A DNA stretch of 64,000 nucleotides from an uncultured bacterium (GTDB taxonomy: Bacteria; Patescibacteriota; Patescibacteriia; 2-12-FULL-60-25). Both the position numbers and the translations under genes were made by a program. The stretch's first letter is position 1. Each line of letters begins with the position of its first letter. Under the pieces are notes generated by a model. That model did no database searches and was not told where the DNA came from. It saw only the letters and a list, made by a program, of their open reading frames with translations. Location: contig CALFEO010000033.1 in NCBI GenBank assembly GCA_937949995.1, positions 1-64,000 of the forward strand. The letters run 5' to 3'. Positions 50,222 through 59,578 of the stretch are shown here, one piece after another.

Positions 50222-51613
50222 ATGAAAATTAAATTATTCACCGGTTTAATTTTGTCTCTCGTGGTTTCCATTTTGGTTTTTGCAAATGTCGCAATCGCAC
50301 AAACAATCGCACCCATCTATTTGTTTTGGGGTGATGGCTGTCCGCATTGCGCCGCGGAAAAAATATTTTTGGAAAAACTTAAATCGGAAAATCCCAACAT
50401 TCAAGTTGTTGATTTTGAGGTTTACAAGAATCGCGCCAATTTGGATCTTATGATTAAAATCGGCGAGCAAACCGGAGCTGATGTTCAGGGTGTGCCTCTA
50501 ACCATAATCGGCGATCAAATTATCATAGGTTATTTAAATGAAGCGGTAACCGGCCAACAAATAAGGCTGGCTGTTAACCGCTGTCTCACTGCAGGCTGCA
50601 CCGATATCGTCGCACCGCTTATCGGAAAGCCGGTTAAACCCGTTTCTCCGCCGCAAATTCAAGAACCCGTACAACCTCCCGATGTTCCCGCACAAGATCC
50701 CGCTAATATCGCAGAACCTAATCCTCCCGCTTCAGACCCGACAGAAATCCCAACCGATTCCAAGTCCGCAACCGACGGTAAAGTTGTTGACGATGAGGCT
50801 GCTGATTCGTCGGGCAATCTCCAAGACGCGGCCGCTCAAAATCCGGCAGTTGTTTCCGAAGCCGCCAAGATCATAAACTTTCCTTTAATCGGCGAATTGA
50901 ATTTGTCAGCCATGTCTTTGCCGGTTTTAACCATCGCTCTCGGAGCTTTGGACGGATTCAATCCTTGCGCCATGTGGGTTTTGGTTTTTTTAATCGGATT
51001 GTTATTGGGCATGCAAAACAAACGGCGCATGTGGATTTTGGGTTCTGTCTTTATCATAGCCTCGGGTTCCGTATATTTTTTATTCATGGCCGCTTGGCTT
51101 AATCTGATTTTATTTATCGGCTTTCTCTTCTGGTTGCGTTTACTGATCGGTATGGTTGCTTTGGGCGGGGGAGCTTACAATCTTCGTGAGTTTTTCGTAA
51201 ATAAAGAAAACGTTTGCAAGGTAACCGGCGCGGAAAATCGTCAGCGAATTTTTGCCAAGCTGAAAGAAATTACACAGCGCCAATCTTTTTGGTTTGCGCT
51301 TGTTGGTATTATCGCCTTGGCTGTCGCCGTCAATCTGGTCGAACTGCTTTGCTCGGCCGGCTTGCCCGTTGTATTTACGCAGATTCTGGCTTTAAACAAT
51401 CTGCCGGCCTGGCAATATTACGCCTACCTTATATTATATATACTCATTTTCATTTTGGATGATTTGATTGTTTTTATTATAGCCATGTCCACGCTCAAAC
51501 TGACGGGTCTCGGCAGTAAATATGCACGTTATTCACATTTGATCGGCGGAGCCATTATGGTTATCGTCGGATTACTGTTGATTTTTAAACCCGAATGGTT
51601 GATGTTTGGCTAA
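50222..51613 (+). CDS. Thioredoxin-CcdA/DsbD-like fusion membrane protein
   Basis: 463 aa. Signal peptide (cut near A26). Thioredoxin fold with redox C40-P-H-C43. A Pro/Asp/Glu-rich linker (~140-215). Six-helix CcdA-like domain with GFNPCAMW and VELLCSAGLP, each carrying the Cys that shuttle electrons through the membrane. It would move reducing power from the cytoplasm (thioredoxin; trxB at 58 kb) to outside thiols. The order is reversed relative to DsbD, with the thioredoxin part first. Confidence 0.85.
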   Translation: MKIKLFTGLILSLVVSILVFANVAIAQTIAPIYLFWGDGCPHCAAEKIFLEKLKSENPNIQVVDFEVYKNRANLDLMIKIGEQTGADVQGVPLTIIGDQIIIGYLNEAVTGQQIRLAVNRCLTAGCTDIVAPLIGKPVKPVSPPQIQEPVQPPDVPAQDPANIAEPNPPASDPTEIPTDSKSATDGKVVDDEAADSSGNLQDAAAQNPAVVSEAAKIINFPLIGELNLSAMSLPVLTIALGALDGFNPCAMWVLVFLIGLLLGMQNKRRMWILGSVFIIASGSVYFLFMAAWLNLILFIGFLFWLRLLIGMVALGGGAYNLREFFVNKENVCKVTGAENRQRIFAKLKEITQRQSFWFALVGIIALAVAVNLVELLCSAGLPVVFTQILALNNLPAWQYYAYLILYILIFILDDLIVFIIAMSTLKLTGLGSKYARYSHLIGGAIMVIVGLLLIFKPEWLMFG

Positions 51614-51802
51614 GTATAAGCCAAATCCTCATATACGTTGCAGGGCTTGCCAAATTCGTGTTTTTATGCTATCTTATCCGTGGAATGTTCGTGCGAATGC
51701 CATCCTATCGCGCTTAGCGTGACAGGGTCGAAGGAGTAAAGATGTGTTTTACGTCTAGGTGTGCGCAAAGAAGTCCAGTTTAATTCTTCATGCAACAAAC
51801 GC
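51614..51802 (+). promoter_or_regulatory. RRM gene promoter and leader
   Basis: TTGCCA (51647-51652), 17 nt, TATCTT (51670-51675). The leader of ~120 nt contains CGCGCTTAGCGTG and a short open frame. Confidence 0.6.
51742..51783 (+). CDS. Possible leader peptide before the RRM gene
   Basis: 13 codons (MCFTSRCAQRSPV) with SD GAAGGAG 6 nt before the ATG. The stop is 19 nt before the RRM start, which itself has no SD. Translation of the leader may control the RRM gene. It could be chance. Confidence 0.35.
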   Translation: MCFTSRCAQRSPV

Positions 51803-52060
51803 ATGCCTACAAAATTATTTGTCGGCGGTATCCCTTACCGTGCGACCGAAGCTGAGCTCGAAGAGCTTTTCAGCCAAGCCGGCGAAGTCGTTTCCGTGTT
51901 CATTCCCTTGGACCGCGAAACACGTCGTCCCCGCGGATTCGCTTTCGTGGAGATGACAGACGAAGCCTCTGCCGAAAAAGCCATCGAAATGCTCAACGAA
52001 ACGGACATGGGTGGACGCCAAATCGTGGTCAATATGGCCCGTCCGGCAGAAGCTCGCTAA
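51803..52060 (+). CDS. RRM RNA-binding protein
   Basis: 85 aa, one RNA-recognition motif. RNP2 LFVGGI (5-10) and RNP1 RGFAFVEM (44-51). Binds single-stranded RNA, as the cyanobacterial Rbp type does. Cytoplasmic; the targets are unknown. Confidence 0.92.
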   Translation: MPTKLFVGGIPYRATEAELEELFSQAGEVVSVFIPLDRETRRPRGFAFVEMTDEASAEKAIEMLNETDMGGRQIVVNMARPAEAR

Positions 52061-52076
52061 TCCCGATCAAAAAAAT

Positions 52077-52108
52077 AAAATCCTCCGTTAATCGGAGGAT
52101 TTTGATTT
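52077..52108 (+). terminator. Intrinsic terminator
   Basis: AAAATCCTCCG-TTAAT-CGGAGGATTTT, 16 nt after the RRM stop. Confidence 0.85.
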
Positions 52109-52158
52109 TCATGATTTTCATTTACAATCAAGCCGTCTCGTGATAATTTGTGTGCATT

Positions 52159-54849
52159 ATGGCAAACCAATATCCTTTCAAAGATATCGAATTAAAATGG
52201 CAAAAATGGTGGGAAGATAATAAAACCTATCAAGCCAAAAATCCGCAACAAACAACTGCTCAAAAATTTTACGCTTTGGTCGAGTTTCCTTATCCGTCCG
52301 GCGATGGCCTGCACGTTGGCCATCCGCGTTCTTATACGGCTTTGGATATTTTGTCGCGCAAAAAGCGGATGCAGGGCTTGAATGTTATCTATCCCATAGG
52401 CTGGGATGCTTTCGGTTTGCCCACTGAAAACGCGGCCATCAAAAAAAAGATGCAGCCTGCCAAAGTCACCGAGCAAAATGTCGCGACTTTTAAACGCCAA
52501 ATCAAATCTTTGGCAACCGGTTTTGATTGGTCGCGCGAAATAAATACAACTGATCCCGCTTATTACAAATGGACACAATGGATGTTCATCCAATTTTATA
52601 ACTCATATTTCGACAAAACTCAAAACAAAGCTCGTCCCATTGGTGAATTAACGATACCGGAGGATATAAAAAACGGGGGAGAGTCCGCCATTAAAGCATT
52701 TGCGGATGCGGAGCGCATGGCTTTTAAAGCCAAAACCGCAATCAACTGGTGCCCTTCATGCAAAATAGGTTTGGCAAATGAAGAGGCTCAAGGCGGAGTT
52801 TGCGAACGCTGCGGCACGCCTGTCGAAAAACGCGAAAAAGAACAATGGATGATCCGTATCACTAAATACGCTGATCGCCTGATCGATGAACTTGCTGAAG
52901 TCGATTATCTTGAAAAAATCAAAACCCAGCAAATCAACTGGATCGGCCGCTCAACCGGAGCCCTTATTAAATTCCAAATTGCGAATGCCAAATCCCAAGT
53001 GCAAGATGTCTCCGGCCATAATATTTATAATGAAATTCCCGCAGGGACTCAATCATTGGTATTTGGTAATTCGTCATTCGTAATTAATGTGTTCACCACT
53101 CGCCCCGACACATTATTTGGCGCCACTTATCTCGTCCTTTCTCCGGAGCACGAACTGATCTCAACTTGGAAGCGAGAGGGCGTCATCAAAAACATCTCCG
53201 AAGTGGAATCCTATCAAGAATCAGCCCGCAAAAAATCCGATATCGAACGTCAGGAAAACAAAGAAAAAACCGGAGTCAAAATCCAAGGAATCACAGCCGT
53301 TAATCCGGCCACGGGCAAAGAAATTTCGGTTTGGATCGCGGACTACGTCCTTTCCGGATACGGCACGGGTGCAATCATGGCCGTTCCCGCCCACGATGAA
53401 CGCGATTTTGAATTTGCGAAAAAATTCAACCTTCCCATAATTCCGGTTGTTCGTCCGCCATCACTCGATGCCATAGCTTCTATCTCCATGTTCACCAAAG
53501 GCCAACCCGAACAGCTCTCTGTCGTTGCCGATTGCTATTCCGGCCACGGCACTTCCATGAACTCCGGCTTTCTGGACGGTCTTGAAACTTCCGAAGCCAC
53601 ACAAAAAATCATTACTTGGCTTCAAGAGAATGGCCATGGTCACGCAGAGGTCAGCTACAAACAGCGCGATTGGGTCTTCTCACGTCAGCGCTATTGGGGC
53701 GAGCCCATACCCATGGTGCATTGCGATAAATGCGGTTGGAATCCCGTGCCCGAAACCGATTTGCCCATCATGCTTCCCGAAGTTGCAAACTACGAACCAA
53801 CCGACAGCGGAGAGTCGCCGCTTTCCATCATGACAGATTGGGTCAATACAACTTGCCCCGTCTGCCAAAGCTCTGCCAAACGCGAAACCGATACCATGCC
53901 CAATTGGGCCGGATCTTCTTGGTATTATTTGCGCTACTGTGATCCGAACAATGAACAAATATTTGCGTCACCCGAAGCTTTAAAATATTGGATGCCTGTC
54001 GACTTGTATGACGGAGGCATGGAACACACAACCCTGCATCTTTTATATTCCCGTTTTTGGTACAAATTTCTTTTTGATCTCGGCCACATTCCCGTTTCAT
54101 GCGGAGTCGAGCCTTATGCTTCGCGCATTGCACACGGCATGATCTTGGGCGAAGGCGGAGTCAAAATGTCCAAATCCAAAGGCAATGTCATTAATCCGGA
54201 TGATGTTATTGCCGAATACGGCACCGATGTTTTCAGGTGCTACGAAATGTTCATGGGTCCTTACGACCAAGATGCCCCCTGGAGCACCCAAGGAATCCAA
54301 GGCATCAAACGCTTCCTCGATAAAGTCTGGTCACTAAGTGAAAAAATAACAAATAATAATGAACAAATAACAAAGATTTCGGACGGTTCCAAGTTCGAGT
54401 CAATTCTGCATAAAAGTATAAAAAAAATCGGCGAGGATATCGATGCACGTCATTTTAATACCGCCGTTTCACAGCTCATGATTTTAACCAATGCTTTGTT
54501 GGATGCCGATTCCGTCTCCAATTCCGATTTCGAATCATATCTCAAACTCTTGGCTCCGTTCGCTCCGCATATCACCGAAGAAATTTGGCATGATTTGGGT
54601 CATGAAACTTCAATTCATCTGGAACCATGGCCAAAGTATAATCCCGATTTGTTGATCGAGGATACTGTTGTTATCGGAGTTCAGGTAAACGGCAAAGTCC
54701 GCGGTCAGATCGCCATTGCGCCTGATGCCGCGGAAGCGGAAGCTGTGAATCTTGCCGGCCAAGATGCCAACATCGCCAAATATCTTGCATCCGGCAAACC
54801 CAAAAAAGTCATTTACATTCCCGGTAAAATATTAAATATCGTCATTTGA
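52159..54849 (+). CDS. leuS: Leucyl-tRNA synthetase
   Basis: 896 aa from ATG 52159 (upstream TTG/ATG at 52150 overlaps GATAAT). HVGH at 52-55 and KMSKS near 669 bind ATP. A zinc insert (CPSCKIG..CERCG) and the CP1 editing domain (FTTRPDTLFGATY) are present. Two stretches are repeat words in frame: residues ~271-309 (52970-53085), TGCCAAAT type, in the editing domain, and ~728-739 (54342-54374), AACAAATAAT type, near the anticodon domain. It charges tRNA-Leu, including the one at 9.2 kb. Confidence 0.96.
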   Translation: MANQYPFKDIELKWQKWWEDNKTYQAKNPQQTTAQKFYALVEFPYPSGDGLHVGHPRSYTALDILSRKKRMQGLNVIYPIGWDAFGLPTENAAIKKKMQPAKVTEQNVATFKRQIKSLATGFDWSREINTTDPAYYKWTQWMFIQFYNSYFDKTQNKARPIGELTIPEDIKNGGESAIKAFADAERMAFKAKTAINWCPSCKIGLANEEAQGGVCERCGTPVEKREKEQWMIRITKYADRLIDELAEVDYLEKIKTQQINWIGRSTGALIKFQIANAKSQVQDVSGHNIYNEIPAGTQSLVFGNSSFVINVFTTRPDTLFGATYLVLSPEHELISTWKREGVIKNISEVESYQESARKKSDIERQENKEKTGVKIQGITAVNPATGKEISVWIADYVLSGYGTGAIMAVPAHDERDFEFAKKFNLPIIPVVRPPSLDAIASISMFTKGQPEQLSVVADCYSGHGTSMNSGFLDGLETSEATQKIITWLQENGHGHAEVSYKQRDWVFSRQRYWGEPIPMVHCDKCGWNPVPETDLPIMLPEVANYEPTDSGESPLSIMTDWVNTTCPVCQSSAKRETDTMPNWAGSSWYYLRYCDPNNEQIFASPEALKYWMPVDLYDGGMEHTTLHLLYSRFWYKFLFDLGHIPVSCGVEPYASRIAHGMILGEGGVKMSKSKGNVINPDDVIAEYGTDVFRCYEMFMGPYDQDAPWSTQGIQGIKRFLDKVWSLSEKITNNNEQITKISDGSKFESILHKSIKKIGEDIDARHFNTAVSQLMILTNALLDADSVSNSDFESYLKLLAPFAPHITEEIWHDLGHETSIHLEPWPKYNPDLLIEDTVVIGVQVNGKVRGQIAIAPDAAEAEAVNLAGQDANIAKYLASGKPKKVIYIPGKILNIVI
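52970..53085. repeat. TGCCAAAT-type words inside leuS
   Basis: CCAAATTGCGAATGCCAAAT at the left and TTGGTATTTGGTAATTCGTC at the right, inverted with unique sequence between, like the intergenic cassettes. Coding frame is kept. Normal LeuS runs straight from the strand before it to FTTRPDT. Confidence 0.7.
54342..54374. repeat. AACAAATAAT words inside leuS
   Basis: ATAACAAATAATAATGAACA and AAATAACAAAG, read in frame as KITNNNEQITK. Confidence 0.6.
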
Positions 54850-54863
54850 CGAATGTCAGCTAT

Positions 54864-56150
54864 ATGAAGATCACTGTTATCGGTACTGGTTACGTGGGCT
54901 TGGTGTCAGGAGCGTGCTTGGCTGAGCTTGGCCACGAGGTAACTTGCCTTGATGTGCAAAGTGAAAAAATCCAAGCACTTAATCAAGGCATCCTGCCAAT
55001 TTACGAACCCGGATTGGATGAAATGGTTAATCGCAACGCTTTGGCGGGCCGGCTTATGTTTACCGATTCTTATGCCAAAGCCATACCGCGAGCCGAGTTG
55101 ATCTCCATCGCGGTCGGAACGCCGTCCGCTGTCGACGGATCGGTCGATCTGAGTTATGTGGAATCCGCCGCCGGAGAAATCGCCAAACATTTATCCGGTT
55201 ACGTTGTTATTGCCGATAAAAGCACGGTTCCGGTCGGTACCGCCGAAAAAGTCGAATCCATTATTCGCGAAATATCGGGCATTGACATCGATGTTGTTTC
55301 CAATCCCGAATTTTTGCGCGAAGGCCATGCGGTTTTCGATTTTTTGCACCCCGCCCGCATAGTCATCGGTTCAGCTTCATCGCAAGCTTCGGAGCATATG
55401 TTGCGCGTTTACGAACACGTGGATTGTCCCAAGTTGGTCATGGACCGGCGTTCGGCTGAGCTTGCCAAATATGCGGCCAATGCTTTTTTGGCAACCAAAA
55501 TCAGTTTTATCAACGAAATGGCCATGCTCTCCGAAGCTCTTGGCGCCGACATATCCAATATCGCTTTGGGTATCGGCTCCGATCCGCGCATCGGCAAAGA
55601 TTTTTTGCGCCCCGGTCCGGGTTGGGGAGGAAGCTGTTTTCCAAAAGATGTCAGAGCGATCAAAAAAATGGGTGATGAGCATAATCTGGAATTACCCGTA
55701 GTCAACGCAGCTTTTACCATGAACCGCAAAGCCGGAACTCGTTTGATGGACAAGCTGGAATCGCATTTGGGCGGATTGCGCGATAAAAATATCGCCGTGC
55801 TGGGCTTGGCCTTCAAGAGCAATACCGATGATACGCGCGAATCTCCGGCTGTTGATTTTATCCGACGTCTTATGGAAAGCGGAGCCAATATCCGCGTTCA
55901 TGACCCGGTTGCCAAATTGGCATCTCACGATTTGAACGGATTGGAGCTCGAACATTTGGATTGTCCTTACGAAACCGCGCTCAAAGCTCATGCCGTCATC
56001 ATCGCCACCGAGTGGGAACAATTTCGTGCTTTGGATCTTGAACGGCTCAAGCAATCGGCATCCGGCGCTGTAATTTTGGATACCCGTAATCTGCTCGAAC
56101 CTGAACGTGTTCGCGCGCAGGGTTTTGTTTATTTATCAGTGGGAAGATAA
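54864..56150 (+). CDS. ugd: UDP-glucose 6-dehydrogenase
   Basis: 428 aa. GTGYVGLV binds NAD; the catalytic C258 lies in GGSCFPKD. It oxidises UDP-glucose twice to UDP-glucuronate for surface polysaccharides. It begins 14 nt after the leuS stop, so the two are likely one transcript. Confidence 0.93.
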   Translation: MKITVIGTGYVGLVSGACLAELGHEVTCLDVQSEKIQALNQGILPIYEPGLDEMVNRNALAGRLMFTDSYAKAIPRAELISIAVGTPSAVDGSVDLSYVESAAGEIAKHLSGYVVIADKSTVPVGTAEKVESIIREISGIDIDVVSNPEFLREGHAVFDFLHPARIVIGSASSQASEHMLRVYEHVDCPKLVMDRRSAELAKYAANAFLATKISFINEMAMLSEALGADISNIALGIGSDPRIGKDFLRPGPGWGGSCFPKDVRAIKKMGDEHNLELPVVNAAFTMNRKAGTRLMDKLESHLGGLRDKNIAVLGLAFKSNTDDTRESPAVDFIRRLMESGANIRVHDPVAKLASHDLNGLELEHLDCPYETALKAHAVIIATEWEQFRALDLERLKQSASGAVILDTRNLLEPERVRAQGFVYLSVGR

Positions 56151-56154
56151 AACT

Positions 56155-56694
56155 ATGAGATTATTAATCGCTCGTCATGCGGATACCCAAAAAGACATGC
56201 ATGATATTTCCATGGATGGCATGGTGGCCGATGCATTATCCGCAAAAGGCAACAAACAGGCGGAGGCCTTGGCCAAGCATTTGAGTTCGTTGCGCATCGA
56301 TTACATTTACAGCAGTGATATTTTACGCGCCGTTGCCACCGCTTATGCGATTTCCGATGCCATGCCCGATGTTACGCTTATGCTTACTAAAGATCTGCGT
56401 ATCAAGTCTTCCGACGAAAGTGAAGCTGAATTTTTAGCTCGTGTGGGTAAATTTATTTGCGGTTTGGAATCAAAAACAAAACACGGCGCCGTTTTGCTGA
56501 TCGCTCATTCCGATGTCATTTCCGCTATCTTGGGATGTTTCGGAGCCGGATCCGGATCACAATTGGCACATGCCGGCATTTCGGAATTCATCTTGAAAAG
56601 TAACGGCAATCTCGCTTCTCTGTGCGCGGAGGGCGGTTGCGGTGCTTCCGTTGTGCGAATCAACGATACTTCTCATCTGCGAGGCATCGATTAA
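56155..56694 (+). CDS. Histidine phosphatase family (SixA/PGM-like)
   Basis: 179 aa. LIARHADT carries the RH(G/A) with the phosphorylated His (H8). IYSSDILRA and LLIAHSDVI supply the second His (H117 region). A two-histidine phosphatase of unknown substrate. 4 nt after ugd; its end overlaps the stop of the opposite gene by 4 nt. Confidence 0.85.
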   Translation: MRLLIARHADTQKDMHDISMDGMVADALSAKGNKQAEALAKHLSSLRIDYIYSSDILRAVATAYAISDAMPDVTLMLTKDLRIKSSDESEAEFLARVGKFICGLESKTKHGAVLLIAHSDVISAILGCFGAGSGSQLAHAGISEFILKSNGNLASLCAEGGCGASVVRINDTSHLRGID

Positions 56695-57887
56695 GATTGT
56701 TTTTCTCGGTAAAATTTCGCGGCTAAATAGGTGGCCAACGGCATGGCCAAGGCTATGCCCAAACTGCCGACCAATGTGCGCACAATTTCTCCGGCAACCA
56801 GCTCGTTATTGATCACTTGCCCGAAAGTCAAAAACGGCGGTTCTTTAACGCTGAATAAAATCAACAAAGGCAATGAGGCGCCGGCATAAGCCAAAAACAA
56901 AGTGTTCACCATGGCTCCGATATGCGCATTGCCAACATCAAGCGCCAATTTGAATGTGCGCGATGCCGGTAACTTGGGGTTGGCTTTTTTGATTTGCTCC
57001 ACAGCCTCAATTTGTCCAACCACGATATCATCCAATACGCCCAAAGCGCCGATAAGTATTCCCGCCAATAACAACCCCTTAAAATCAATCGCTTGTTTGC
57101 CAATATTGATTAAAAACATCGCTTCATCTCCGGCCATTCCGGTTAATCTGGTGAGCCAAGTGAATAGCCACGAAAACAACGCTATTACCACCATCGAGAG
57201 TGCCAAGCTGACAACCGCGATATGACTTTTATTGTTCCATCCGTCGGTTATGTAAATCAATAAAATAAAAATCAACACGCAAGTCGCAATTCCCACCGCC
57301 AAAGGATTCCATCCCGCCAAGATCAAGGGTATTGTTCCTTTCAGTATGATAAAAAAACTCAAAATCAAAGCCGCGATCGATCGCAGTCCGCGCGCTCTGC
57401 CTACAATCGCAATCGCCAAAACAAACAATAAAGATAAAATCAATAACGGCCATCTTCTCACAAAGTCAACTATATAAACCGTTTCCTTTCCATTAATATC
57501 AACCTGCTTGCTCGCCAAAACTTTATCGCCTTTTCTGTATGTATTGGATCCCACGGCTATTACATCCGAAATACCGTAAAAAATATATTCTTTATTTTTC
57601 CATTCATCCTTCAATCCAACCAGTTTTACATTTTGTTGCATTATTTTTGCTCCATTCGGCCCGTCAACCTCTTTTTGCTCGACTATCTCAACCACTTTCG
57701 CCTCAAACAAAGCATCGCTCGTCGCTTGCTGTGTCGGAATTTCAGTTTCCAACCCTTCGCTCATGATATTTGCCGTTGTCGTTGCGAAAATTTCCGCTGT
57801 TGTTGTTTGAGCGAAACTTGTCTGCGTCCAAAATATTCCAACAACCAAGCATGTCAGCACTGTCATCATTTGCAGTCTTCGTTTCAT
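56691..57887 (-). CDS. YibE/F-family membrane protein
   Basis: 398 aa. Signal or first helix, a ~100-residue outer beta domain (~60-140), then seven hydrophobic helices with GVLDDIVVGQ and GNAHIGAMVNTLFLAY, the YibE/F signature. The function is unknown; in Firmicutes it is co-expressed with amino-acid uptake. Confidence 0.85.
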   Translation of the reverse strand: MKRRLQMMTVLTCLVVGIFWTQTSFAQTTTAEIFATTTANIMSEGLETEIPTQQATSDALFEAKVVEIVEQKEVDGPNGAKIMQQNVKLVGLKDEWKNKEYIFYGISDVIAVGSNTYRKGDKVLASKQVDINGKETVYIVDFVRRWPLLILSLLFVLAIAIVGRARGLRSIAALILSFFIILKGTIPLILAGWNPLAVGIATCVLIFILLIYITDGWNNKSHIAVVSLALSMVVIALFSWLFTWLTRLTGMAGDEAMFLINIGKQAIDFKGLLLAGILIGALGVLDDIVVGQIEAVEQIKKANPKLPASRTFKLALDVGNAHIGAMVNTLFLAYAGASLPLLILFSVKEPPFLTFGQVINNELVAGEIVRTLVGSLGIALAMPLATYLAAKFYREKQS

Positions 57888-58000
57888 ATTTATATATCCT
57901 ATCGTATAACCATGATTTTTGCCAGATAATCGGGTTTGCCAAAATTACGAAGAGATACTACAGTATCACTCAAGCTAAAAAATAAAATAATCATTTTTCT

Positions 58001-58942
58001 ATGGATAATAACCAAACGATCACCGCCGACATAGGCATTATCGGCGCCGGCCCGGCTGGATACTCGGCCGCCGTTTATTCCGCGCGAGCCGGCTACAGCG
58101 TCGCTCTTTGGCTCGGCCCCGAACCGGGCGGTCAGCTCACCACAACCAACGAAGTCGAAAATTTTATCGGTTTTCCGGAGGGCATCAAAGGCCCCGAGCT
58201 TATGCAGCGCTCCAAAGAACAAGCGGCACGTTTTGGTACGCAATTATTGGAAGGCAAAGTCACCAAAATCGAACCGGTTGACGGAGAATTTATTTTGCAC
58301 GGCGAAAAAACCTCGGGCCGCGTCAAATCCGTTATCATCGCTACCGGCGCTGTAGCCAAGTGGCTGGGCATCGAGTCCGAAGAAAAGTTTAAAGGCAGGG
58401 GAGTCTCGGGTTGCGCCACTTGCGACGGTTTCTTTTTTCGCGATAAAAACGTTGCCGTGGTCGGCGCCGGAGATGTGGCTATGGAAGACGCGCAAACTTT
58501 GGCCAAATACGCCGCCTCGGTCACCATCCTGGTTCGTAAAGGCGAAGAAGATATTAAAGCCAGCAAAATAATGTACGAGCGCGCCAAGGCCAATCCCAAA
58601 GTGAAATTTGTATTCAATACCGAAATCCAAGAGTTCATCGGTGACACCAAGTTGGAAAAAATCCTTGTTAAAAACAATGTCTCGGGTGAAACATCCGAAA
58701 TGCCCATAGACGGTGTATTCATTGCCATCGGCCATCGCCCCAACACCGATTTCTGCCGTGATTTAATCACCTGTGATCGCGAGGGCTATATCGTCACCGA
58801 AGGAGTCAAAACCAATATCGAAGGCATCTTTGCGGCCGGCGACGTTATGGATCGCGTCTACCGCCAAGCCATCACTTCCGCGGGCACGGGCTGTATGGCC
58901 TCGCTGGACGCCAACCATTATTTGGAGGGAAAAGCACACTAA
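58001..58942 (+). CDS. trxB: Thioredoxin reductase
   Basis: 313 aa. FAD-binding GAGPAG (15-20), redox C138-A-T-C141, NADPH-binding GAGDVA (155-160) and the C-terminal GEGVKTNIEGIFAAGDVMD-like block. It reduces thioredoxin with NADPH, the likely electron source for the CcdA-like protein at 50 kb. Confidence 0.95.
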   Translation: MDNNQTITADIGIIGAGPAGYSAAVYSARAGYSVALWLGPEPGGQLTTTNEVENFIGFPEGIKGPELMQRSKEQAARFGTQLLEGKVTKIEPVDGEFILHGEKTSGRVKSVIIATGAVAKWLGIESEEKFKGRGVSGCATCDGFFFRDKNVAVVGAGDVAMEDAQTLAKYAASVTILVRKGEEDIKASKIMYERAKANPKVKFVFNTEIQEFIGDTKLEKILVKNNVSGETSEMPIDGVFIAIGHRPNTDFCRDLITCDREGYIVTEGVKTNIEGIFAAGDVMDRVYRQAITSAGTGCMASLDANHYLEGKAH

Positions 58943-58966
58943 AGCGAGCGATTTGGATTTCGATAC

Positions 58967-58994
58967 AAAATCAGAGCCGATAAGCTCTGATTTT
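58967..58994 (+). terminator. Intrinsic terminator
   Basis: AAAATCAGAGC-CGATAA-GCTCTGATTTT, 24 nt after trxB. Confidence 0.85.
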
Positions 58995-59125
58995 ATCTAA
59001 TTATTTGAAATAATCTTATCGCAAACCCCAAGTGCCCTCCAATGGCATATCAGTTTAAATCCCGGTAATCCCGTCTTAGGCCACGAGCACAGTCGAGCAT
59101 TTAATCCCTGGCACAATCACGGTAC

Positions 59126-59548
59126 TTATTCAAACATCTCTCTTAATCTTCGCAATCCTTTTTTTGCGTCATTATCCAGCACCGCTCCAACCGCGTATTG
59201 AACCAGTTTTTTCTTGGCGTCGTAAACCGGAGTGATATCAAGCAGGGCGTTAAAATCTTTATGCGCTATACAGAGTTTGTATATTTTTCTGTTGATTGGC
59301 ACGCCTCTGTATACTTGCAATAAATCTTTTAAAAACTTTTTATTCTCTTGTTCATCTATCATCATATCAAGCGGCTTTACGCTTTGGCATTTGTTTTTTC
59401 TTTTTCTGATCAAATCGCAGAATGAATTGTTTGCGTATAAAATGCTTCCGGCTTCATCCAAAATAAAAATCGGCGTCGGCATTTCATCAAACCAATCCGA
59501 TGGAAAACATGTTGCGTGATTTTTTTTCGGAATTCTTTTTGTATTCAT
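59126..59548 (-). CDS. Single PAS-domain protein
   Basis: 140 aa. EMPTPIFILDEAGSILYAN is the PAS start, followed by CDLI and ITPVYD strands. No kinase or output domain is attached. It may bind a ligand and act by protein contact. Divergent from the next gene by 30 nt. Confidence 0.8.
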   Translation of the reverse strand: MNTKRIPKKNHATCFPSDWFDEMPTPIFILDEAGSILYANNSFCDLIRKRKNKCQSVKPLDMMIDEQENKKFLKDLLQVYRGVPINRKIYKLCIAHKDFNALLDITPVYDAKKKLVQYAVGAVLDNDAKKGLRRLREMFE

Positions 59549-59578
59549 AGTCAAAATATTGTATCATATAAGCCAATT

